A stretch of 64,000 bases of DNA from Anniella stebbinsi (lineage: Eukaryota; Chordata; Lepidosauria; Squamata; Anniellidae): the NCBI GenBank assembly GCA_029215795.1, contig JARDYH010000002.1, positions 43,942,001 through 44,006,000 on the forward strand, written 5' to 3'. A program made the position numbers and the translations under genes. The notes beneath the pieces were generated by a model that saw only the letters and a list, made by a program, of their open reading frames with translations, ran no database searches and was not told the DNA's origin. Every line of letters begins with the position of its first letter. Position 1 is the stretch's first letter. Below, in pieces: positions 33,761-45,687 of this stretch.

Positions 33761-35997
33761 AAGCCTTGGAAAACATTATTTAATTGATGTGTTTGTTCCA
33801 AAAAGAAAGTTGCTTTTAACGCCCTTCCAAAGTGATCCAGGAGCCTCTGAAATGTCTGGAAGTTCCAGTTAAGGGGGAGGAATCCTTCTCCAATTTCCAG
33901 AAGGGTAACAACTAGGATGGTGGAGAAATTAATTCAATTCACGTTTTAATGCAAACTTGCCTAATTGCAAACCTTTGAACTGCTATGTAACCGAAATTCA
34001 GTTGTGGTTCAAAATGTGTTAAAGTTGAGATCTGAGGGGTTGGTGGCAGTGTGTCTAGGGACATAGGGGGCGGGACCAACAAACACAGCCCTCTGTCCCT
34101 AGCATACATTTAAGTATCCTGTTTGGACTTAATGCCTGAAGAGGACCACTGTCACACTGGCCTAAGGCCCATGCCAGTGAAATTACAAAAAACCCAGAGG
34201 ACAACTAGTGTCCATGGTACAAAATGTCTCCCAAATATATAATATAAACATATAACTAAAATGTTAAGAACACGGTATGTGAAATTGATTTAATTAAACA
34301 TTCACTGGCCATAGATGAAGTATATTGCAAAATTGTTCTTATTATTTGAAATCTTCCCAAATTAGAAAGTACACATATGTTATCTGAATTATTGGTCATA
34401 AATGCAAACAGAGATTCAGAACTATAGCCCTATTCAAGAGTTCAAGATCTGTGCAGAGTCAACATGTGAGGAGAAGAAATGCCCTTTCCTCATGTATTTC
34501 CTTTGTGCTACAATAGCATAGGGAAATCGGAGTTCAATTAATAGTGTGAAATGTCTCCACAGATACATGAGGCTCTCCTGTGCAGGCTATCCCCTTACAC
34601 AAGTACAGCATGACAGGAAAACATGAGGAGAGGGTGGGGTTAAATGTCCCTTCTGTTCACCTCTTGATTCTACACAGAACCTGAATACCCGAAAGGGGCT
34701 TACGTCTTCTGCCTAATTCACAGAAATACACCCAAGAGAGATTGCTTTTTTATTAAATCAAAAAGGAGTGGTTGCAATGTTCCACATATTCATTTTAAAG
34801 GAATGGCTCCATTGCAGATTTGACTGTGCTGTGGTTAAATATTTATCATGTTTTATGCATCCAATGAAGCATGTTGATTACCATGATCAAAGTGCCTCCA
34901 TCTGGCTAAGCCAAAAGCAAAGGTATATTTATAAAATGCGGCAGGTCTTTTTCCCTCCTTCCAACTCTCACTTGCCTTTTCTATTTGAGTGAATTGTGAT
35001 TATAGAGAAATTGAAAGCTGCAGAGAAGTGCTCAGTGAATGACTTTGCTTTTCAGCTAAATAACTGGGGAAGTAATTACTGATGACAAGCTGTTTAAAGC
35101 TGGTGGTCATGTACTGTCACTCTGTAATTTAAAAAGCTAAGCTTGATAAAGACTTCCTTGTTAGCCTCACTTTTACTGAAAATGGCAGATTAAAGTCACA
35201 GTTAAGCTTGACCTTCTTTGCAACATTTTGTAACTGATATTATATACAATTTGGTTTCAAAGCAATCTGGATATTGGAAGAGTGTATGCGTATACTCATT
35301 AATTTTAGCCATTTTAAGAAAGTTAAACAAAACACCATTAGTTTCTAAAAGGACTAGAACCAAGCAAGTCCTACATTTTCTACATTGTTCGTTTAATTTG
35401 ATCACTGTTCCTCCTTTTATATTTCTTTTCATAACTTCTATTTCCAAATATTCTGTTAATTCTCCCCCAAACCATTAAGTTGTATGTATCACCCATCCTT
35501 TACATTCTGCTGCCTGCTACACCAAGGTGCCTTTGATATCCAGTTTTTCTTCTCACCATTTTTTTCTGTGGTAGTGGCTTCTGGAGATGAACACATTCAC
35601 TTCCCCTGGGATTCATGATTTGTATGGAGAGAACTGTCATGCAAGGCTAATATTGTCCTGTTTCTTATTTTACGACTGGCAAGAAAGAGTCAGACATTAG
35701 TTTTAGAGCTACCTAGGCTACAACTTTATTTACTTACAGCCACGATTGAATTAACAGGTAAGTAAGGGTTGAGTTGGTCTGAACTTCCATGTTGCTTTTG
35801 AGCCTTTCTACATCAGACATTTATTCTGCACTTACTCATGGATGATTTACAGCTTCTTTAGATGATGTTATGACTTTTAGTTTTGCTTCTGTTTTTCAAC
35901 CCCACTTTTGTAGGGGTCTCTTTGGGGGGAGGGGTGGAGTATTATTTGCCAACATTCAAAAAAGTGTTTTCCTACTTGTGTAATTGTGTTATTCCAC

Positions 35998-36246
35998 TAG
36001 GATGACCAGATAAAATCCAGGTCAGGGCTCATGTAACTTTAACAGTTGTAGAGAAAAGGGAATTTCAGCCAGTGTCATTTGTATGCAATTAGTTCCTGGT
36101 GAAATTCCCTCTTCATCACAACTGTTAAAGTTGCAAGGGCCCTGCCTTCTTTTGTATATGGTCACTCTAGTATAGTGCCTGCACCTTTAACTACACAACT
36201 GTTAAAGTTACATGAGCCCTGACCTGGATTTTATCTGGTCACCCTA
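35998..36246 (-). mobile_element. hAT hairpin MITE, copy 3 (deleted right arm)
   Basis: Same terminal arms as copies 1, 2 and 4 (GATGACCAGATAAAATCC and ATTTTATCTGGTCACCCTA). The central spacer is in the opposite orientation (CTTTTGTATATGGTCACTC), so this copy lies on the minus strand. Most of one arm between CACCTTTAACT and ACACAACTGTTAAAG is deleted. No exact octamer flanks it. Confidence 0.85.
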
Positions 36247-36262
36247 ACTATATCCACAGGTT

Positions 36263-37389
36263 ATGCAGTGGAAAAGCAAGAAAAGGAAAAAAAGTCTTCG
36301 CATAGAGCTCTCTGACTACTTTGGTGGAAAGGTCATGCCTGACCATTTTACATTGGCGGGGTGCTATCAGTATGCTGATGACACCCAAATATATATCTCT
36401 ATGCCTTTGATAACAGCATCAGCTAAGGATAGCATGTCACCTCTGAATGAATGCTTGGAGGCGGTAATGGGCTGGATGAGAAAACAAACTGAAGCTGAAT
36501 CCAGACAAGATGGAGGTGCTTGCTGTCAAAGACCACAACCTGGGTTTGGAGGTGTGTCAACCAGTTCTGGATGGGGTTACACCCCCCTGAAAGACTGTGT
36601 TCGCAGCTTGGGGTACTCCTGGATCCGTCGCTCCAAATGACAGCCCAGATAGATGCGACGGCCAGGAGTGGCTACTACCGGCTTCGGCTGATTCGCCAGC
36701 TGTGCCCCTTCCTAGAGTTGGAAGACCTAAAGACGGTAGTGCACACGCTGGTAACTTCGTGGCTGTACATTAGGCTACCTTTGTGCCTAGTCTGGAAACT
36801 TCAACTTGTTCAAAATATGGCAGCCAGGTTGATCACCGGTACACCTAGGGGTGACCACATAACACCAATCTTAAAATCACTCCACTGGCTGCCAATTAGT
36901 TTCCGGGCGAAGCACAAAGTGTTGGTCATTACCTTTAAAGCCCTACATGGTTTGGGTCCAGGTTACCTGTGGGATCACCTTCTCCCATACAATCTGCCCC
37001 ACACGCTCAGGTCCTCTGGGAAGAACTTACTACAGTCGGTCAAGACTAGGCTGACAACAGTTACCCAGAGGACCTTTTCTTCTGCCACTCCCAGACTGTG
37101 GAATGACCTGCCGGAGGAGACTCGCCAACTTAACAGTCTTTTAGAATTTAAGAAAGCTATAAAGACTGGTCTCTTCCGGCAGGCATATCCAGTGGAATTT
37201 TAGAATGCTTTTAGGATGTTTTTATGATGTTTTATTGCTATTTTAATATTTGCCGTGTTTTAAATCAGTTTTATGTATTTTATCGTGTTTTACATTTGCT
37301 GTTGTTCCCTGCCTCAATCCAAACGGAGAGGCGGGTAAGAAATAAATTTTATTATTATTATTATTATTATTATTATATTATTATTATTA
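36263..37389 (+). pseudogene. L2-like LINE ORF2 C-terminal half with 3' tail
   Basis: The catalytic reverse-transcriptase motif YADDTQIYI begins at 36371. A frameshift follows near 36520, and a 227-residue open frame then runs to 37203 with LVQNMAARLITGTPRGDHIT, LKSLHWLPISFRAKHKVLV, FKALHGLGPGYLW, RLWNDLPEET and a C-terminal FRQAYPVEF. The 3' UTR ends GGCGGGTAAGAAATAAATTT plus an ATT array (37351-37389). It is the best preserved LINE piece here and probably the youngest, but 5'-truncated and frameshifted. Same family as 33321-33760 and 63863-64000. Confidence 0.9.
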
Positions 37390-37740
37390 AACATCAGGAA
37401 AAACAAACAAATCAAAATGTATACATTTCTTTTTAAAAGATAGGAAACTTTTGCAGACATAGGATGGAATGACTTTGACCTTAAAAATATGAACAAGATT
37501 GACAGATCTGTCTTTCCGTAGCTAAGAGCTGCACAGATCTAAGTACAAAACCCAAGGTGATACTCCAGGAAAGGCAAAATCAAAATAACCATACTCAAAC
37601 AACCTGGATGTCATAAAAAAAATCCTGCTTGGCACCCAGTTAGATGAAAAACTAAAGCCGCAGTAACCAACTAAAGCCTTGGCAACCCTCTCTGAGCCCT
37701 GAGTGAATTGTCCAGAAAACTGAAGCAGAATTATGTAGGA

Positions 37741-38579
37741 CAGTGATGGCGAACCTATGACACGCATGTCAGCACTGACACGCGTAGCCATTTTTGATGA
37801 CACGCGGCCGCTGAGGCGGCCGCATGATAGGGTGACCAGATGGCCCGGGTGGCAGCAAGGTAGGAGCGGCGCCGGTAGACCCGGGATGGCGGCAGTGGCG
37901 GTGGAGGAGCCCAGGAAGCGGCCGCCCCACCCCCACCCGCGCCGCCCGCCCCGCGCTCCTTACCTGGGCGTCCGCTTCCCTCCGGTGCTAGATTCTACTG
38001 AGAAACAGGCTGCGCGGCCTGTCTCTCAGTCTCAGTATCGTGCCGGGTGATGATGTCATCACCCGGCGCGATACTGAGATTGAGAGACAGGCCGCGCAGC
38101 CTGTTTCTCAGTAAAATCTAGCATTGGAGGGAAGTGGATGCCCAGGTAAGGAGTGCGCCGCGGGGCGGGAGGCGCGGGTGGGGGGGCGGCCGCTTCCTGG
38201 GCTCCTTCGCCGCCACCACCGCCGGGTCTACCGGCGCCGCTGGGCTCGTAAGGCCAGCGGCCGCGCGGAAGAGGCAGGGGAGGGCCGATTAGATCCGGCC
38301 CTCCCCTGCCTCTTCCGCGCAGGCAACGGAGGACCCCGCACGGGCGGCGGAGGAAGAACCCGGCGGTAGGTCCAGGCTGGTTTTTTTTGGGGGGGGGTGG
38401 CTTGGTGGGGGGGTTGTTTTGGGTGGGGGGGGGCGGGGGGGGGGACCGGGATTTTTATTTTTAAAATCTGGTCACCCTAGAGAAGGATGTTTCATCCTCG
38501 GCTCCTGCATGGCCAAGTGACACACTCAAAGTGACACACCACCCGAGTTATGCTCAACTCAAAAGGTTGCCCATCACTG
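37741..38579. mobile_element. hAT (Charlie-type, CAGTGATGGCGAACC) hosting element B, exact TSD
   Basis: Left end CAGTGATGGCGAACC, right end GGTTGCCCATCACTG. Exact octamers ATGTAGGA flank it at 37733-37740 and 38580-38587. The arms contain repeated TGACACGC / GTGACACAC words. The terminal sequence resembles OposCharlie1-like hAT elements of tetrapods, as far as I can recall; this needs a search. Only about 190 bp belong to it; the rest is the inserted 37828-38479 element. Confidence 0.85.
37828..38479 (+). mobile_element. GC-rich hAT foldback 'B' carrying the CRE-palindrome module
   Basis: Termini are TAGGGTGACCAGAT and ATCTGGTCACCCTA. The near-palindrome centre GGGTGATGATGTCATCACCC is at 38045-38064, one base off element A. 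Outward donors are CAG|GTAAG on minus (GT at 37963-37962) and CAG|GTAAG on plus (GT at 38146-38147), each about 91.5 nt from the centre. The arms hold the hairpin CTGAGAAACAGGC / GCCTGTCTCTCAG. The right flank (38382-38450) is almost pure G/T with G runs up to 9 and could form G-quadruplexes. Immediate octamers do not match, so the exact ends or TSD are unsure. Confidence 0.83.
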
Positions 38580-39049
38580 ATGTAGGATGAGGCTTTCTAT
38601 AAGCCTCACTGAAGTCCTCTCCCTCCTAAATCTTGACACTCCATGACCAGGTTCAGACGACACACTGCGGCTTATTGTGGGTGATTTAAGCCATGACGAA
38701 GTGCAGCACCACGAGCACCATTCAAGATTGTCATGTCATGCAAACCCAATAAGACTGGGTTATATGAGGTTTAAAACACACTATGGATTATGCAAGGGTT
38801 GTTTAACCCTCGCATAACTTCTGCTTGCTGGATTTGCACAACAGAACAACTCCTGAGTGGGGGATTGCATATTCAAAATGGCAGCCACACATACAAAGAT
38901 GATTTTGCAAACGCCCAATGGGAATTTGGTCTTTCTGTAGGGTCCAATAAATATTGAAACCCCAGGCCCCTTCAAATATATCAAATGCCGTTTTTGATTA
39001 AAAATATTCACTCAGAACCTGAGAGAGAACCTGAGATACTGCCTCTCAG

Positions 39050-39205
39050 TAGCAGAGGCAGCAAGCCTTTCCAATGTTGCTGGGGAACATGGGTAGGAGG
39101 GTGCTATTGCACTCATGTCCTACTTGCAGGTCCTGTGTGAACAGAATGCTGGATTAGATGGACCCTTGGTCTGATCCAGCATGGATCTCCTAATGTTCTT
39201 ATATT
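39050..39205 (+). mobile_element. SINE/LINE-tail repeat (GGTCTGATCCAGCATGG)
   Basis: GTTGCTGGGGAACATGGG, AGGAGGGTGCTATTGCACTC, then TGCTGGATTAGATGGACC, GGTCTGATCCAGCATGG and the tail TAATGTTCTTAT. The last blocks echo the SINE 3' end at 56400-56450 (AGACAGACCCATGGTCTGAC). Confidence 0.65.
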
Positions 39206-40067
39206 GAAGAGGGACCATTTTTAAAAGGCTTATAACTTTCTCTCCCCACCTCCCCAAATTTTTCATTGGCTTCTTATGTGCTTATATTAAAGAATCACCA
39301 CTTTCCTCTCCAAATTTGTCACTGACTCTCTGGGGTGTCTAGGGATCCCACGACATGGCCCAATATGACTGTGTATGGGTCCTTAACAATGAAACACCTT
39401 GACCTGCAGAGCCAGACGCCTGCCCCTGATGCTCTCTACCTCTCAGCAGGCATGATTATTGTCTTTCTCTTTTCTGTCTGATTCTATCTCCAATGCTGTG
39501 TTAGCACTGAGCTCCTATATTGACGTATTTTTATTTATCAACTTCTTCATCTTTGTCTTCTCTTCTCTGTTATCTTTGACAATTTTAAAACCTTGACAAG
39601 CAGTACTTTGGGATTTTCAATTTTCCAAATAGGAAGTAGCGACCTTCCGGCTTGCAATTATCTTTCCTTCCCAATATCAAACAATTGCCTTTTTTTTCTC
39701 TACCTTATTTCCTAATTCCCTAATCTCAGGGAATTTCAGTATCAAACACAACACCAGGATGGCAACTACTTCATTGGATCTCCAACTGTGAACTCATTTA
39801 CATAGGAGGCATGTTTACATAAGCCTACATTTCTCTAAACCACTTCTGATTTTCCTCTCCCCAATCACATTTTCATGGTTCACTTTCCCTGATTCATGAC
39901 ATCTGTGTCTTTGTCTTTTAATGCAGGAACCTCTAGAAGTTTAATTATAAGTGCAATCATTTGGGTACTCTGACGAACAACATAACTGAATTAAGTCAAC
40001 TCTACGGATCGATGTGATAATCGTGCATATGAATGTCTTGCCTTGGGTTTGCACCTGTAGGCAAGGG

Positions 40068-40155
40068 TTGCCTTCCCCAAATTGGCCATGTTGGCTGGGG
40101 ATGATGGGAGTTGTTGTCCAATACATCTGGAGGTCGCCAGGTTGAGAAAGGTTGG
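40068..40155. mobile_element. hAT MITE fragment (CAACCTGG / CATCTGGAGG family)
   Basis: GGCCATGTTGGCTGGGG, GATGATGGGAGTTGTTGTCC, ACATCTGGAGG and CCAGGTTGAGAAAGGTTG form the right half of the family seen at 45572-45682 and 52572-52677. Confidence 0.7.
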
Positions 40156-41135
40156 GCAAAATTATAAAGCTCAATGTGTGCAGAAAGTATTCTACATGTC
40201 ATGGAGATTCCCTGCTGAATGCATAGATCATTTATTTGCTTCCAGAAGGGAAAAGTGAAACCCCAGCTTTCATAATGAAATAATGGGATCTCCTCATGCA
40301 TACTGGATTTTGGAGCTACCATAGTAAAACTGAAGCTACTGGATCACAGTCCATGCTCCTAATCAGTTACTACTTTGAGCATGATCCAAAGTTGAGCACT
40401 TTTTCATCACATCCATTTCAGTGAAAAAATTGTCCCAAGCATAAATTTCTCCCTCTAAAATGCATGGGACTTTATAACTATTTAGTTTCAGCTGAAATCA
40501 GTGTGAAATTAAACTTTGTTTGGAGAACAGAAAAAACTATTGTTTGGGGATAATTATCTGCAGAACAGAAAAACTGGGGGTTTTGTTGTTTGTGTTTTAG
40601 AAAAACAGTTTGTTTGCAGCTTGTCCAACATAATCAGTGCTAAAGACTTAATAACTAAGGCTATATAAGTAAGTCATCATGTGTGTATTAGAAATCAGGC
40701 TCACCTATCAACAATCTCCAGACACATTCTCCTTCGGACATAGGGAATGCATGCAGTGACCTTAGGAGTTGAGGAGATGGTCTGAAGAAGAATGTTTGTT
40801 TGCTTATCATATCCACATTATGTACATAACTATAGGGATGAATGCGAATTTCATTTGGTTCATATTCTGATGTAAACATACCTAGTTTGCGCTCCCTAAA
40901 TGAATGCATAAACCAGAACATAGCTATACTCCAAAATCCTCACTTTTCTGAATGCTAGCTCAAGTTTGGCAATTTAAAAATATGCAAAAAATTGTGTGTG
41001 TTAAGAAAATTTTACATTCTAAGCTCATATTACAGAGATATCTTAATATAAATATTACAAATTGATACCAAAACTTGTATGAAGCTCCATTCCTAATCAA
41101 TTTTAAATATTACATTTCTTTCTTAAAACAATGCA

Positions 41136-41223
41136 ATTGTAGATGTGCCTACTCAGAAGTTAGCCCCATTAGGATGCAGGGGATTTACTCCCAGGTAAAT
41201 GATTATAGGAGTCCAGCCTAAAT
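41136..41223. mobile_element. Short palindromic MITE (TACTCAGAAGTTAG family)
   Basis: GCCTACTCAGAAGTTAG, CCCATTAGGATG and TTTACTCCCAGGTAAATG, then GGAGTCCAGCC. A diverged copy of 44251-44337. Confidence 0.65.
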
Positions 41224-42067
41224 TACTTCCATTGTTTCTTCTTAGCTATAATGATTTAAAATATAGAATAATAAATGTCAGCTAAATATTGAGATAAATG
41301 CTGTATTACTGGTTGTCATCTCACCACACTTATCACACCTAGTCCAGGTTTTTTAAATTTTAAAACAGTTCATCAGCCTCTCCTTGCTGTCCTTATTTTT
41401 GCTGCCCTATCTTCATTTTTAAGTTGTGTCTTGAAATTTCTGGAGGTGGACAACTTCTGCATGCGATATGCCAATTCTCAAGCACAAATATATATTTGAA
41501 TTAGTCTTCATGTGGTGTTATTTATGGATGAAACCATGACCTACTTCAGTAAATAATGGTAATGACTGCTACAGAAAAAACACTTAACATTTGACTTTAA
41601 TGTAAAATAGTATCTCTAGCCACTTGAGCTCTCTTAATGCAGCTGTTGTAGCAACTGTAGCAATAATGGGGTAATGGGGTCTGGCATATGCTTCTCTAAA
41701 AATAACTACTCTTCACAGATTAGATCAGTTTTAGAATTCTTGAACTCAGAACTCAGTTTTTTTGCTTCCCCACTCCACCGTGCCAAACTCTTGATACCAT
41801 TGATCTTGGCCTCTTCCTTGGAGATCCTAATGCCCAGTCATATGTTTTCAGACCACTGCTTATACATAGCACATTGTGTATTCGGTTGAAAGGCCCCATT
41901 TATCTTATTTTGATTTGTTTCAACAATTTATCCTGCTTTTTAGCTATGCAGCTTCACAAAGTGGTTAATAAAAATCAGGAGCAAGTGCAGTTGTGTCAAG
42001 ACTGGCAAGATACATTCCATATGCTAAGTACAGAACCACTGGAGTGCAGTGACTCCTAATCTCCACT

Positions 42068-42312
42068 TTAAAGCCAAACTACACTTTACACAAATCACAT
42101 AGCATATAGCTCAGGTTCTCTTTTTTCCCTAGTGTAAATGTGCACAGGTCCAGTATGGATCATGGCAACCATAGTACAGGAGAGGAGGATTAAACCTTCC
42201 TCACCCACTAATTGCTTCCTGATATTTCCCTGCAGTGGAGTGGGGTTGTGGGGGAATTAACAACAAATACAATACCAAAAGGTCCAGGATGATTAACAGG
42301 GCCATGTTAGTG
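42068..42312. repeat. Dispersed repeat shared with 20550-20765
   Basis: Same block order as the 20-kb copy: AGCCAAACTACACTTTAC, AATCACATAGCATATAGCTC, CTAGTGTAAATG, GATTAAACCTTCCTC. Class not determined. Confidence 0.5.
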
Positions 42313-43154
42313 CCAAAAAACAGCCTAGATTGATATGAATCCAAGAAATGTATAGATTAAAAAAAAAAAAAAACCAGGAGCACCTTCACTTCTCATCTCC
42401 CCTGAGCGAGGAGGAAGAGAATCAGGTTTGCTGGAAATGGGAGAAATGGCTCTGAAGGGTCCAAAATACATGTTAGTTTGAATGAGTGATCACATTTCAT
42501 GTATCTCATGTTGTTGTTTTTAAATAGCAGCTGTATATGTGTACATGTTGAGAGTGGGAAATCAGGATGAGTACCCTGGTGTAAAGGGAGAGGCGATCTA
42601 AGCCTCTCCTCCTGTGCTGCAGTCCTGATGAAAATTCTCCCTGGAAGTGGCTCCAGGAAGAAATCCGCTATAGCAAACAATAGCTTCCAGGGAATATTTC
42701 TCAGGATTATGGCGGGGTGGGTGGGAAGGATTAAACCTCCCATAGTGAAGCCGTTCCAATTCTGTTTGCATCCACATATGCCTATTTTATTTTTAAATGT
42801 TGAACATAATTATGCATTTGATGTAACAGATCGTTTGGCCCCTAGTCACTACCACCACCCAAGCCTCCAAAAACAGCAGCGTATTAAGGAACACTCCGAT
42901 GTTATGATGAACATGTTTCCTGAACTGGAGGTCAATTCTAGCCAAAACTGGCTGTATATTTATCCCCAGACTCGCTGATTCCCCTGGTGCAGAGTAATTC
43001 TGTCTGGATCAAGTTTCACTTTGTTCCCACACCTTCAGTCCTTAGCAGCTGACAGGACTTTGATCAAGGTTTCGACTGCCCGACTACAATCCAATGAAAA
43101 ATAGAACTAAGGAAGCAGCCACCTCTTTTCCAAGCTGGTGTCTGGAAGCTGTAG

Positions 43155-43985
43155 TCAGGTAGATGCAAGCTGAAAGACTAAAGCTGAATCAAGACAGCAG
43201 AGGGGAGCTGCTAGTGAAATATACCAATTCTTTTGGTGGTGAGAATTAACTATTATCAACAGGATACTGCTTACCTTGTAGAGGGTGGCACTCTGTAGAT
43301 GCTCCTTGACCAGACACTTGTTCATGGTGGATATGGCAAGGAATGGGTTCTGCACTGATACAGTGGATGCATCTGCTCCTTGAGCAGGGTTCTTGCCAGT
43401 CAATACCCCTGTAACCTTTATGACTAACTGCAATGCATTTTAATTGGGTGTGTCCTTCAACATAGTACAGACAGTAAAATTGATCAAGAATGCTGCAGCT
43501 GCTTTTCGTCTAGGAGTCAAGGACATGTTTCAATGGGTTCGGCATCACTTGCAGTGGCTGTTAGTTCAAATCAGGTCCAATTTACAGTGGTGTTTGTTTT
43601 TGACCTTTAAAGAACTACATGGACTTAGCTTCCATATCTCAGGGAGCACCTGTTGTTATGAAGCTTATCCCTGTGTATGGAAGGTTCAGGAGGACTTCAA
43701 GAGGTAACATTTGTTGTCTGTAAAAGCAGGGCCCTCTTCCAAGGAGGCCCTAAGGCTTCAGAGTGAAGTTCCCTATTGCTTTGGGGGCTGGGGTGGAGTA
43801 AAGTACATCATTTTTAATGGTTTCTGGGTCTCAATATGCTGTTTTCTTTGTCTGCTGGTATGCTATCATTTGATTTCTAGTTTTACTAGTTTTTAATTTT
43901 TTAAAAATGCATTCATGATATTATAGGGTTTTTTTTCTTCAAGTGCAGCCTTTAGTGGAATAAATAAATAAACCAATATTTTTGA
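43155..43985 (+). pseudogene. L2-like LINE ORF2 fragment, strongly diverged
   Basis: After a RLKLNQDS-like stretch (43170) comes VQTVKLIKNAAAAFRLGV, HHLQWLLVQIRSNLQW and LTFKELHGLS, the eroded counterpart of the post-RT region at 24605 and 36700. It ends near GGAATAAATAAATAAACC. Confidence 0.7.
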
Positions 43986-44250
43986 CCACGTAGAAATATG
44001 ACTTTTATTTAATGTTGTGCCACAGCCATATGTGAATGGCAAGTGTTATCCCTGAAATACCTAGCCATGGGTTACATGCTTTCATCAATAATTATTAAAT
44101 AAAACCCATTAGCCTAATGTAACTACCAAATATGCCTTTGGGGTATGTGGCAAAAAAAAAAATCTTACCTGCATTTTGGTCACACGTGACATTGTGAAAA
44201 CTGGTTGACCTTTGTCATATTTGTGACTTCTACGCTGATACTCTCACAGT

Positions 44251-44337
44251 GCAATCCTATATGTTTCTACTCAAAAGAAAGTCCCACAAAATTCAATGGA
44301 GCTTGCTCTCAGTTAAGCAGTATAGGATCGTAGCCTT
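44251..44337. mobile_element. Short palindromic MITE, complete copy
   Basis: It starts GTGCAATCCTATATG and ends CAGTATAGGATCGTAGCC, an inverted pair. Between lie CTACTCAAAAGAAAGTCCC, TTCAATGGAGC and TTGCTCTCAGTTAAG. Related copies or fragments: 18345-18400, 27448-27485, 41136-41223, 47824-47890, 62547-62633 and 62980-63060. Confidence 0.75.
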
Positions 44338-44970
44338 ATTTACTGATCATAGTGCTTCTTTCTTAATCCCTCAACTAAATTTTGTAAAATAACACATTTT
44401 GGGAAATAGACAGAAATCACAGAAACAAATACTTTGACAATCCAATAACCCGATCCCTTATAGGGACAGGCAGGTCCTTCTGGCTGAAGCCAGAGAGCAG
44501 ATTGCTAGGGACATCGAAAAGTTTAGCAGCCATTTCTCTTCCAAGAGAGAGGATTAGTTGTAAGAAGGAAACCCAGTGACCATAATAGAGGGAGAAACTC
44601 ACTTAGATGGAAGTGGACATCCAATCAGTCACCAAGGAGACAGAGCTTAATAACGAGAAGCAGGAGGGAGGAAAATCCATTTGCTTCTATTTTAACATTT
44701 CCCCTTGCACTTTGAAATACTTAATTCCATTTGCTTCCTATCTCTCCATTTTACCAGTTCATTTGTCACTGGAAACCTAAAGCAATGCCTGGAAACCATG
44801 TTCATTGCCACCTATGATACACAGAAATAATCACCAAGCCTATAGCACAGACAAGTGTAGGGCCTGGCTGAACTCCCACTAAAATTAATAGACTGTTGGA
44901 GGAGCAGTTCAGTTTTTTAAATTTAATTTCTTTATTTACTTCCATTAGTAAAATTAGACTGTGTGACATG

Positions 44971-45171
44971 CAATGGAGACTGGTGGCTTCAATGTTAGTG
45001 GGGGGGGGGGGGGGGATGAAGCCACTCTGGGTTTCAGTCAGAACCCTTAAGGAGCTATCCAAGGTGCTGGACCCATTTTGGGGATAAGGTTCAGCACCCA
45101 GAACTGACTGAAACCCAGAGTGGCTTCATCCCCCCCCCCCCCACTAACATTGAAGCCACCAGCCTCCACTG
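44971..45171. mobile_element. Hairpin MITE with G17 and C12 runs in its arms
   Basis: The left arm GAGACTGGTGGCTTCAATGT-TAGT-G17-GATGAAGCCACTCTGGGTTT pairs with the inverted right arm CTGGGTTT...C12-ACTAACATTGAAGCCACC. The termini are CAATGGAG and CTCCACTG. The loop is about 60 bp. Flanking octamers GTGACATG and GTCATGTG are only partly alike. Confidence 0.85.
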
Positions 45172-45571
45172 GTCATGTGTTCATCACATATGAAGCGGAC
45201 TTATTCTGAGCCACCCCACAGGGATATCGAGCCCAGAATGGCCTTTTCTGGCTGGCAGTGGCACTCCATGGCCAGTCTTCAGCTACAGCCCCTCCCCACA
45301 GTTTTCAATGCTTCTGGGTCACTACCCTGGTATTTGTTTCCTAAATTTTAATTCTACTCCAGGGAATCCCTGGAAACAAAAGACTAATCACACTCTATAT
45401 AAAAATGCACACTGCTGAAAATTGTATTTTCCAGTTGCAGATTAGGAATCCTATGCATGTTTAGACAGAACATGTTTAGGCAGAAAAAAAAGATTCCTAC
45501 ATGCTGGCCCGAGATTGCTGGGAGTTGTAGGACTTTTTACTGTCTAAATATGCTTACGATTGGGCCCTAAA

Positions 45572-45682
45572 GCAGCCTTCCCCAACCTGGTTCTCTCCAG
45601 ATGTGTTGGACTGCAACTCTCACAAGATGTAGTTATATCCAACACATCTGGAGGGCACCAGGTTGAAATAGTTAGGTTGCTG
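45572..45682. mobile_element. hAT MITE (CAGCCTTCCCCAACCTGG)
   Basis: The left arm CAGCCTTCCCCAACCTGG, then CTCCAGATGTGTTGGACTGC, inverted on the right as CCAACACATCTGGAGGGCAC, then CAGGTTGAAA-TTAGGTTGCTG. It lies directly beside the hAT insertion at 45688, whose target duplication overlaps its end. Confidence 0.8.
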
Positions 45683-45687
45683 TAGGT

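Noticed and set aside
35998..36246. Inversion of the central spacer in hAT MITE copy 3
   Set aside because: Because the arms are palindromic, a copy inserted on the other strand looks the same at its ends. The spacer simply shows it lies in minus orientation.
36520..37203. 227-residue frame as a host gene
   Set aside because: It is the C-terminal part of an L2-like LINE ORF2, follows a frameshifted YADD region and ends in a LINE 3' tail.
40833..40898. Possible TAGGGATG-type hAT MITE
   Set aside because: A left end TAGGGATGAATGC is present, but no convincing inverted right end or target duplication.
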